Positions 1 through 6,420 of a DNA stretch of 37,285 nucleotides are shown one piece after another. A model generated the notes under the pieces. The model was given only the letters and a program-made list of their open reading frames with translations, was not told where the DNA came from and searched no databases. Position 1 is the first letter of the stretch, and every line of letters starts with the position of its first letter. This DNA comes from a bacterium. GTDB lineage: Bacteria; Myxococcota_A; Bradymonadia; UBA7976; UBA1532. The stretch is from assembly GCA_030426085.1 (NCBI GenBank), contig JAUHYW010000088.1, positions 1 to 37,285 of the forward strand, read 5' to 3'. The translations under genes were made by a program, and so were the position numbers.

Positions 1-573
1 GAGGTCGGCGAGGGCCTCGGTCGTCATCCGCAGCTTGCCCGCGAGGCCGCCGCGCAGCGCCCGCAGGCGGAAGAGGTGGGGGTGGTCGGGGTCGAGGTGG
101 GCCCCCGGTCCGCTGAGCGCGGCGTCGAGCAGCGCGAGCACGGCGGGCGGCTCGGCGGCGTTCACCGACGCTTCGATCCGGTCCAGCGCCATCTCGCTGA
201 GGTCGCCCGCCTCGTCGGTCAGCGCGGCGGCGGGCAGCGTGGCGGTCATTTGCAGGAAGCGGGTCGCCTCGTCGAGCGCGCCCACCGAGAGCGCGGCGTA
301 GGTCGCCAGCACCGCGGCGTCGGCGTAGTCGGCCAGCGGGAGGCCGGCGGCGCTCAGCCCGTCGATGGCGTCGATGAGGTGCCGGGCGCCGGCCTCGGGG
401 TCGCCGGCCTCGAGCGCGGCGACGGCGGCGTCGAGGTGGGCCTCGGCGGCGGCTTCGGCGCGGGCGGTGGCCCCCGCGTCGGCGCCGGCGTCGGCCGGCT
501 CGGCGCGGGGGCTGCCGGTGAGTCCGATCGCGCACAGCGCGACGGCGCAGAGCCAGGGCGTCAGGCGGCGCAT
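1..573 (-). CDS. Exported helical-repeat protein, C-terminus cut by window edge
   Basis: The frame runs open from an ATG at 573 to the window edge, giving the first 191 residues of a longer protein. The N-terminus (Arg-Arg, then a hydrophobic run WLCAVALCAIGL) is a plausible Sec signal peptide with cleavage near SPRA. What follows is Ala/Leu/Asp/Glu-rich and reads as amphipathic helices with a TPR-like rhythm (for example AALEAGDPEAGARHLIDAI and the later LLDAALSG). No catalytic motif is visible. It lies 18 nt downstream of the P-loop ATPase on the same strand, so co-transcription is likely. The product is unrecognised; a periplasmic helical-repeat scaffold is the most I can infer. The ribosome binding site is weak (GACGAG), so the exact start is less certain than the frame. 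Confidence 0.6.
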   Translation of the reverse strand, partial: MRRLTPWLCAVALCAIGLTGSPRAEPADAGADAGATARAEAAAEAHLDAAVAALEAGDPEAGARHLIDAIDGLSAAGLPLADYADAAVLATYAALSVGALDEATRFLQMTATLPAAALTDEAGDLSEMALDRIEASVNAAEPPAVLALLDAALSGPGAHLDPDHPHLFRLRALRGGLAGKLRMTTEALADL

Positions 574-591
574 CTCGTCGGCCGGTCGGCC

Positions 592-1197
592 TCAGCCCCG
601 GGCCTTGCGGCGCCACTCGCCGACGAGCCCTTCGAGGGCGGCGAGGCCGAAGGTGATCTTCTTGAAGAACGAGGCGCTGTGGGGCACGACGACGCACCGC
701 GGGTGCGGGCTCCACAGGCGGCGCAGGCGGTGGTCGAGCGCCCGGGCGGCGGCGTTGTCTTCGACCCGGATGGGGTTGCCGCCTTCGATGGACATGTCGC
801 CGAGCGCGGCGGTCTCGAAGAAGAGCACGGCGTCGTAGCGGGCCCGCTCGGCGTCGAGGGTGGTGTCGAGCGCGGCGAAGAAGTCGTCGGGGCCGTCGGG
901 CCAGTAGGCGGCGCCGTCGACGGTGCCCCGGTCGCAGATGAGGATCCGCTCGGGGTACAGCGCGCTCTGCACGTCTTCGAGGTTGCGCTGGACGTGGTAG
1001 ATGGCGGTCTGCACCGCGCGGCGGGCGGCGGGGTCGTCGGTCCGGGGGAAGCCGCCCGAGAAGAGCGTGGTGGCCGACTCGGGCACGATGACGACGGCGT
1101 CGCCGATCTCGCGGCGGAAGAGGTCGGCGGCGGTGGTCTTGCCGCCGCCGGGGCCGCCGGTCAGGGCGATGCGGCACGGTCGGGTCGATGGGTCCAT
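592..1197 (-). CDS. AAA_28-type P-loop ATPase/kinase
   Basis: A 201-residue soluble protein. The Walker A motif GGPGGGKTT is at residues 14-22. A Walker B-like strand ILICDRGTVDG at about 85-95 supplies the acidic residue. The 'alTGGPggGKTT...vpEsA' opening and the later 'CDRG' strand are typical of the AAA_28/NadR-C-like P-loop group, which is close to small-molecule kinases. Family knowledge gives ATP binding, but the substrate is unknown. I start at ATG 1197 because the conserved N-terminal strand begins just after it; the frame stays open upstream but the extension is Arg/Pro/His-rich and overlaps the next gene. Its neighbours are an unrelated exported protein downstream and the CxxCH protein upstream. 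A kinase of a nucleoside or cofactor is possible but unproven. Confidence 0.75.
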   Translation of the reverse strand: MDPSTRPCRIALTGGPGGGKTTAADLFRREIGDAVVIVPESATTLFSGGFPRTDDPAARRAVQTAIYHVQRNLEDVQSALYPERILICDRGTVDGAAYWPDGPDDFFAALDTTLDAERARYDAVLFFETAALGDMSIEGGNPIRVEDNAAARALDHRLRRLWSPHPRCVVVPHSASFFKKITFGLAALEGLVGEWRRKARG

Positions 1198-1295
1198 GGG
1201 TCCATCTGAGCCCAGGGGTGCCCCGGACGCAAGCGGTTGTCGAGAGCGGGTCGGGTGAGCGGTCAGGGGCTGGGCCCGAGGCCCGCCGCGCGCGG

Positions 1296-2282
1296 TCAGT
1301 AGATCCGGCGGGCGGTGTGGGGGGTCCAGGTGTGGCAGCGGCCGCACCAGGCGTGCGGGCCCCAGGGGAAGGTGATGATGTAGTTCATCCACGCCATCGA
1401 GTCGAAGAAGCGCAGGGTGTGGCAGACATCGCACGACAGGACGTAGCCCCCGCGCTGCATCACCTGCTGGATGAGCAGGCCGCCGCCCAGGTTGAGCGAG
1501 GCGCTGCCGCTCGGCTTGATGAGCAGGTTGGTTCCGAAGCCCCACCGGCCGCCGTAGGGCACGACGCCGCTCTGGCCGCCGGTCTGCGAGCCGCTGCCGG
1601 TCGACTTGCCGGTGCGATCGACCTCGATGATGACCGGCGTCGACCCCTGCCCGCTCCACGCCTTCATGCCTTCGACGAGGGTCCACATGGCGGTGGCGCT
1701 GACGACCCAGCCCCAGATCGTCCAGGCGCCTTCGGAGGGCGAGGAGAAGCCGCCGCCCCGCAGGATGTTGCTCAGGAGCCGGCGTTGATAGGTCTCGCGG
1801 CCCTTGAGGACCCCGGCCTTGCCCCACAGGAACTTGCGCCACGCGTTGACCGGGGTGAGCGATGAGGTCTGCTGCTGCACGAGGATGCGGTTGAGCGGCG
1901 CGCCGATCCGCTTGGTGAAGACCACCTCGAGCATGGCCCGGGTGCACGCCACGACGACCTCGTTGACGTTGGTGACGTGCGCGTAGGGGTAGGTCGAGCC
2001 GAAGAGCTTGCGCAGGATGGGGTCCATCTGGCCGCCGGTGAGCTTGTCCCCCAGGCTCTTCATGTCGCTGACTTTGTTCCGCCGCATCCAGATCGGCAGG
2101 GAGTCGACGAACTGCCAGCCGGTCAGGTGCTCGAACTTCTTGACCGGCTCCATCTTGGCGTAGCGGGTCGTGGGCAGCTTCTTGCCGACGCCCCGGATCA
2201 GGTCCATCACGCCGGTCACGGTCACCTTGCCGATCTTCTTCTCGATCTCCTTGCCGACGATCATCCCCAGGTTCAGTGGCAT
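1296..2282 (-). CDS. Unrecognised Lys-rich protein with paired CxxCH motifs
   Basis: A 328-residue protein with a strong GGAGGGAGG ribosome binding site just before ATG 2282. I do not recognise the family. The N-terminal half is basic (MPLNLGMIVGKEIEKKIGK, later TTRYAKMEPVKKFEHLTGW) and much richer in Lys than its Arg-dominated neighbours. Around residues 190-205 is a hydrophobic, Trp-rich stretch (WTIWGWVVSATAMWTLVEG) that could be one membrane or buried helix. A Gly/Ser-rich segment follows (STGSGSQTGGQSG). The C-terminus holds two cysteine pairs, CDVCH and CGRCH, about 30 residues apart with aromatic residues between them. CxxCH is the haem c attachment motif, but there is no signal peptide, so a zinc-binding site is at least as likely. 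Its gene stands between the acyltransferase pair and the ATPase, with gaps of 66 and 98 nt. Confidence 0.6.
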   Translation of the reverse strand: MPLNLGMIVGKEIEKKIGKVTVTGVMDLIRGVGKKLPTTRYAKMEPVKKFEHLTGWQFVDSLPIWMRRNKVSDMKSLGDKLTGGQMDPILRKLFGSTYPYAHVTNVNEVVVACTRAMLEVVFTKRIGAPLNRILVQQQTSSLTPVNAWRKFLWGKAGVLKGRETYQRRLLSNILRGGGFSSPSEGAWTIWGWVVSATAMWTLVEGMKAWSGQGSTPVIIEVDRTGKSTGSGSQTGGQSGVVPYGGRWGFGTNLLIKPSGSASLNLGGGLLIQQVMQRGGYVLSCDVCHTLRFFDSMAWMNYIITFPWGPHAWCGRCHTWTPHTARRIY

Positions 2283-2348
2283 CCCCCTCCCTCCTCTCTG
2301 TCGTCTGGGGTCTACCGTATCACGGCATGGAAGGTGTGGGGGTTCGTT

Positions 2349-3122
2349 CTACTCGCCGGGCAGCCCCCGGCGCAGGTCATCGACGCATCGCCGCAGGCGC
2401 TCGGCGGCGAGCGTGGCGTGTCCGGTGATGCGCTCGGGGGCGCCGAAGTCGATCCGGACCGGGATGCGGGGGGCGCGGGCCATGCGCCAGTAGTGGCCGA
2501 TGAAGGGGTCGTCGCCGACCCAGCAGCACGCGGGGTCGGTGAAGCGCATGGCCACCGGCACGACCGGCGCGCCGAGGCGGCGGGCGAGGCCGAAGATCCC
2601 CCGGTGGAACGGCAGGACCCGGTCGCCGCGGGTCGTCGTGCCCTCGGGGAAGACGAGCACCGAGACGCCGGCGTCGAGCGCCCGCCGGGCCCGACGCAAG
2701 GCGGCGGCGCCGCTGGCGGGGTCGCCGCGCTCGACGAAGTTGAGGCCCAGGCGGGCGAGGGTCGGGCCGATGAGCGGCCAGCGGGCGGCCTCGCGCTTGG
2801 CGATGGGCGCGCAGGGCACCAGCGCCGAGAGGAGGAGCGGATCGAGGTAGCCCAGGTGGTTGGCGACGATGATCGCCGGGCCCTCGGGCGCGGCGCCGGC
2901 GATGCGCAGCCGCAGCCCGTGGATGTCGACCAGGGCGGCGCACACGTCGCGGTAGCGCTCGGCCTGCGCGCGCATGCGGGCGGCGGGGGTCGGGGCGTCG
3001 ATGCGCTGCCAGCGGTGGCGCAGGGCGATGGCGGCGAGGGCGGCGATGCGCTCGAGGGCTCGCGCCGTATCGCGCATGGGGCCCGAGCGGGCGACGGGCA
3101 GGGTCGTGGTGAGGGTGTTCAT
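2349..3122 (-). CDS. PlsC-like 1-acylglycerol-phosphate acyltransferase
   Basis: A 257-residue glycerophospholipid acyltransferase-like protein. The catalytic NHLGYLD block (H-x4-D, residues 88-94) and the FPEGTTTRG block (158-166) are the two diagnostic LPLAT/PlsC motifs. In this family the His/Asp pair transfers an acyl group from acyl-ACP or acyl-CoA to a lysolipid or another hydroxyl acceptor at the membrane. ATG 3122 overlaps the stop of the upstream GNAT-like gene (TGATG), so translation is probably coupled. The partner gene suggests an acyl transfer pathway rather than bulk phosphatidate synthesis: pairs of an N-acyltransferase and a PlsC-like O-acyltransferase make amino-acid lipids (OlsB/OlsA) in other bacteria. 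That pathway assignment is inference; the catalytic family is well supported. Confidence 0.85.
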   Translation of the reverse strand: MNTLTTTLPVARSGPMRDTARALERIAALAAIALRHRWQRIDAPTPAARMRAQAERYRDVCAALVDIHGLRLRIAGAAPEGPAIIVANHLGYLDPLLLSALVPCAPIAKREAARWPLIGPTLARLGLNFVERGDPASGAAALRRARRALDAGVSVLVFPEGTTTRGDRVLPFHRGIFGLARRLGAPVVPVAMRFTDPACCWVGDDPFIGHYWRMARAPRIPVRIDFGAPERITGHATLAAERLRRCVDDLRRGLPGE

Positions 3123-3919
3123 CAGGCCGCCTCCCGGGCCGCGACCGTCGGCGGGACGAGCGGACGCCGACGGCCGAAGCCGCTGCGCACATAGCGCCGC
3201 AGCGTGGCGAGGCTGTAGTGGCCCACCTGCACCACCTCGTCCCCGGCGTCGATGTCGAGCAGGTCGCGATACCACGCGTTCAGGGTGTCGGCCCGGTGGT
3301 GGTAGCGCCGATCATCGGCTCGCTTATGGAAGACGGTGCCCTGCACGCTGCCCCGGAAGACGAAGCGCTCGGGGTCCAGCGGGGCGTCGGGGGCGATGTG
3401 GATGGCGTCGCGGTAGCGGGCGTCGATGGCCCGGGCGATGCGGCGGTGGGTCTCGGTGGGGCGGGCCACGAACGGGGACGGGTAGACGTCGTCGAAGCCG
3501 AGGGCGACGTTGCCGATGCTGCTGAGCACGCAGGCGACGTTGGTGATCCACACCCGGCCGTGCGGGCGGCGGGTGAAGAGGTACTGCATGGCGAGCCGCC
3601 CGGTGAGGCGGTGGGTGAGCCGGCGCCCGCGGGCGTCGGGGTGCACGCAGGTCAGGCCGAGGTGCAGGACGGCCGGCACCCGGGGCACGTCGAGCAGGAT
3701 GGCCGAGCAGAAGCCGAGCATGCGGCCGCTGCGGTCGCGGGCGACGGTGATGACCTTGTCGTCGAGCGCGGCGTCGCCCCGGAAGCACTGGTAGTCGGGC
3801 AGCGCGGGGAAGCAGGCCCGGCCGACGGCGCGCAGCTCGTCGACGAGGGCCCGGCGGGCGGCGGGTCGCATGCGCCGCCCGGGTCGGTGATGGAACACGA
3901 TGGAGATGTCTCGGGACAC
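3122..3919 (-). CDS. GNAT-fold acyltransferase, coupled to PlsC-like gene
   Basis: A 265-residue protein. Residues about 86-110 (LHLGLTCVHPDARGRRLT followed by a helix) match motif A of GNAT acetyltransferases: a beta strand, then R/Q-x-x-G-x-G/A-like loop residues that bind the CoA pyrophosphate. The preceding strand GRMLGFCSAILLDV is also typical. The start is GTG 3919, preceded at 6 nt by AGGAGG (3926-3932 region); no better ATG start fits. The stop overlaps the ATG of the PlsC-like gene by one base, and the pair looks like one transcription unit. A role in N-acylating an amino acid or amine before O-acylation by the partner is plausible but inferred. About 230 nt separate it from the lipoprotein gene upstream, so it probably has its own promoter. 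Confidence 0.7.
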   Translation of the reverse strand: MSRDISIVFHHRPGRRMRPAARRALVDELRAVGRACFPALPDYQCFRGDAALDDKVITVARDRSGRMLGFCSAILLDVPRVPAVLHLGLTCVHPDARGRRLTHRLTGRLAMQYLFTRRPHGRVWITNVACVLSSIGNVALGFDDVYPSPFVARPTETHRRIARAIDARYRDAIHIAPDAPLDPERFVFRGSVQGTVFHKRADDRRYHHRADTLNAWYRDLLDIDAGDEVVQVGHYSLATLRRYVRSGFGRRRPLVPPTVAAREAA

Positions 3920-4077
3920 GGGATCCTCCTCGGCCGCCTGCGGTGTCGTCTGTTTTCCGACGGCCGAGCGAGGAGTACCGCCGACGCGTGGCCATCGAGT
4001 GACCGGGCGTCGAACGCTGGGCGGCGCGCCATGAACATCATGGCGGCGGGCGGGGGTCCGGTTGGCGACGGGGCGGT

Positions 4078-4116
4078 GCCCGGCGGCGCACGGGCGGGGT
4101 GCCGCTGGCGCCGGGC
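4078..4116 (-). terminator. Candidate terminator of the TULIP lipoprotein pair
   Basis: A perfect 8-bp inverted repeat, GCCCGGCG (4078-4085) and CGCCGGGC (4109-4116), with further pairing possible in the 23-nt spacer. It begins 37 nt past the stop codon of the second TULIP-like lipoprotein in the direction of transcription. There is no T-tract, which is common for terminators in very GC-rich genomes. Confidence 0.4.
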
Positions 4117-4152
4117 TGGCATCGGGCCGACGCCCGGATGCCACCCGGGGGC

Positions 4153-6420
4153 TCACTCCGGCGGCATGTCTTCCGGCGGCATGTCTTCTGGCGGAGGCAT
4201 CTCGATGCCTGCCGCGGGGGCGATGGTCAGCCCGATCTCGAGGCCGCCTTCGAGGCTGATCCGGCCCCGGTCGATGCGCGGGGCGCCTTCGAACCCGGGG
4301 GCGATGGTCAACCCCAGCAGGCGGGGGGCGTACTCGGCGAGCGCCGCCGGGTCGACGGCGATGGGATCGACCCCGAACGCCAGCCCCTCGCCGAGCGCGT
4401 CCTGCACCATCGGCCAGACGACGCGCAGCAGCAGCCCCCGCAGGGCGGTGGCGTTGAGCAGCGGGAAGTCCTGGCCCTGCTGGAGGAGCACGACGTCGAC
4501 GTCGGGCTCGTCGGCCACCTCGAGCGCGATCTGAGCCCCGTCCACCGCGATGCCGGCGCCGACGGCGAGGCTGATGGCATAGACATCGGCCGCCTCGGCG
4601 CCGGCCGCCTGGGTGCTCATGCGCAGGTCGCCGATCTGGACTTGCAGCGGGAACGCGCTGCCGAGCGGGGCCGGGACGAGCACCGGCGGGGTGCGGGCGT
4701 CGAGCACGACGTCGCCGAGCACGCCCGAGAGGTCGTCGGGCAGCGGGGGGCTGATGTTGAGCAGCCGGGTGCGCCAGACCTCGTGCAGCAGCCCGTTGAG
4801 CAGCGCCAGCCGCATCGAGGCGCCGATGCCGTCGCCCTGCACCTCGACCCACATCGGCGAGGAGAGCACCGGCACGCCGGGGTCGGGGTGCGGGGCCTCG
4901 ACCGGCCCCGGGTGCTGCACCCGGGCGTCGAGCACGAGCTGCATCAGGGTGGCCCGCTCGAGCACGAGGCCGGCGGGGGTGATCTGGAGCGAGAGGTCGA
5001 GCGGCGGCACGCCGGCGATGCCGGTGTCGAACTGCAGCGGGATGTCGGCGATGGTGCCCAGCACCGAGTCGAGCGCCGAGTCGAGCAGCGCCGGGAGCTG
5101 GTCGGTGATCAGGCCGGCGATGAGGTCGCGGGCGAGGTCGCGCACGATGTTGCCGAGCAGCGTGCCCAGGCTGTCGACGAGCGCGTTGGCCGTCTCGTTG
5201 GCGTAGCGCCCGCGCACCGACTCCAGGTTGACCTGCACGTCGCCCACGGTGATGGCGAGCTCTTCGGGGGCGCCCTCGGCGGGGGCGGCGAAGTCGATGT
5301 CGACCCGGGCGAAGGCGGCCAGCCCGGCGATGATGCTGCCGTTCAGGTCGATGGCCTCGTCCTCGATGATGAGCTGGCCTTCGGTCTCGACGGTCACCGC
5401 GGGCAGGACCAGGAACAGCTCCAGGCCCTCGGCGGTGAACATCATCTCGACGTCGGGCCGGCCGAGGTCGACCCCGGCGATGAGCAGGTCGAGCGGCTCG
5501 CCCTCGGCGATCTGAGGGTCGCCGAGCAGGCTGTCGAGCTGCACGAGCTGCACGAGGATGTCGAGCACCTGGGCCACGTCCGCCGCCCGCAGCTCGCCGC
5601 CTTCGACCGGCACGCCGACCAGCTCGTCGGTGTCGAGCAGCGCCTGATCGACCCGCAGCGAGGCGGCGCCTTCGATGGTGACCCCGTCGGGGTCGACCCC
5701 GGCGTACTCGGCGGCCCACAGCACGTCGCGCACGTCGTAGGTCGGCTGGGGCTGCACCCCGTCGTCCGCGGTCACCTCGATGCGGTTGACCCCGAAGATG
5801 GCCGGGATGGCCACTTCGAAGCGGCCGTCGGCGTCCACCTCGGCCTCGGCGCCGTTGACCCGCACGGTGACCGGGCCCGCCGAGTCGGTGGCGGTGCCCG
5901 AGACGGTCAGCGTGTCGCCCCCCGCCCCGTTGAGGATGGCGCCCCGCTCGGGGCTCTCGACCAGCAGCGTGGGCGGCCCGTCGTCGACGAAGACCGCCGC
6001 CCGGCCGCAGATCTCGCCGGCGCAGGCCAGCACCGTGGCCGGGCCCTCGCCGGAGAACGTCAGCACGCCCTCGCCGTCGATGGCGCCGACGACCGACGGG
6101 GCGACGTCGTAGCGAATGGCCTCGGCGGGCATCGGCGCCCCGAAGCGGTCGAACACGGTCGCCTCGACCTGCACCTCGGCGTCGAGCGCGTAGAGGCTGC
6201 GCCGGGGCGCCAGCTCGACCTCGACGAAGGCCGGCCGGGGCGGGGCCATGTCGGGCGGGGGCGCCATGTCGGGCGGCGGGCCGGCGTCGGGCACCGGGCC
6301 GCTGTCGGGATCGACGATGGGGCCCTGGTCGACCGCCGCGTCGTCGACGGGCACGTTGGTCGCGTCGGTGCAGGCCCCCAGCGCGAGCGCGAGCAGGGGC
6401 AGGATCGGATGTGGCCTCAT
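4153..6420 (-). CDS. Lipoprotein with Ig-like and putative TULIP domains (second of pair)
   Basis: A 755-residue lipoprotein. The signal ends in lipobox LGAC (Cys17), followed by an Asp/Pro-rich linker with PPPDMA repeats. Residues about 65-146 and 150-232 look like two bacterial Ig-like beta domains. From about 250 onward the sequence alternates hydrophobic strands with long helices (about 410-455, LLGNIVRDLARDLIAGLITD) and contains LLNGLLHEVWRTRLLN at about 541-556. The last resembles the 'lN.lL..lw.aG.l' element of BPI/SMP-like TULIP lipid-binding proteins. The C-terminus repeats PPEDM. Its ATG overlaps the stop of the upstream paralogue (ATGA), so the two are co-translated and may work as a heterodimer. 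A lipid-carrying or envelope role is inferred; lipoprotein status is well supported. Confidence 0.7.
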   Translation of the reverse strand: MRPHPILPLLALALGACTDATNVPVDDAAVDQGPIVDPDSGPVPDAGPPPDMAPPPDMAPPRPAFVEVELAPRRSLYALDAEVQVEATVFDRFGAPMPAEAIRYDVAPSVVGAIDGEGVLTFSGEGPATVLACAGEICGRAAVFVDDGPPTLLVESPERGAILNGAGGDTLTVSGTATDSAGPVTVRVNGAEAEVDADGRFEVAIPAIFGVNRIEVTADDGVQPQPTYDVRDVLWAAEYAGVDPDGVTIEGAASLRVDQALLDTDELVGVPVEGGELRAADVAQVLDILVQLVQLDSLLGDPQIAEGEPLDLLIAGVDLGRPDVEMMFTAEGLELFLVLPAVTVETEGQLIIEDEAIDLNGSIIAGLAAFARVDIDFAAPAEGAPEELAITVGDVQVNLESVRGRYANETANALVDSLGTLLGNIVRDLARDLIAGLITDQLPALLDSALDSVLGTIADIPLQFDTGIAGVPPLDLSLQITPAGLVLERATLMQLVLDARVQHPGPVEAPHPDPGVPVLSSPMWVEVQGDGIGASMRLALLNGLLHEVWRTRLLNISPPLPDDLSGVLGDVVLDARTPPVLVPAPLGSAFPLQVQIGDLRMSTQAAGAEAADVYAISLAVGAGIAVDGAQIALEVADEPDVDVVLLQQGQDFPLLNATALRGLLLRVVWPMVQDALGEGLAFGVDPIAVDPAALAEYAPRLLGLTIAPGFEGAPRIDRGRISLEGGLEIGLTIAPAAGIEMPPPEDMPPEDMPPE

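Noticed and set aside
1198-1947. Upstream extension of the P-loop ATPase frame
   Set aside because: The extra 250 residues are Arg/Pro/His-rich, overlap the CxxCH gene on the same strand and lack any motif.
4155-4205. Short GGCGGCATGTCTTC repeats as a possible DNA repeat element
   Set aside because: They encode the PPEDM protein repeats at the C-terminus of the second lipoprotein.
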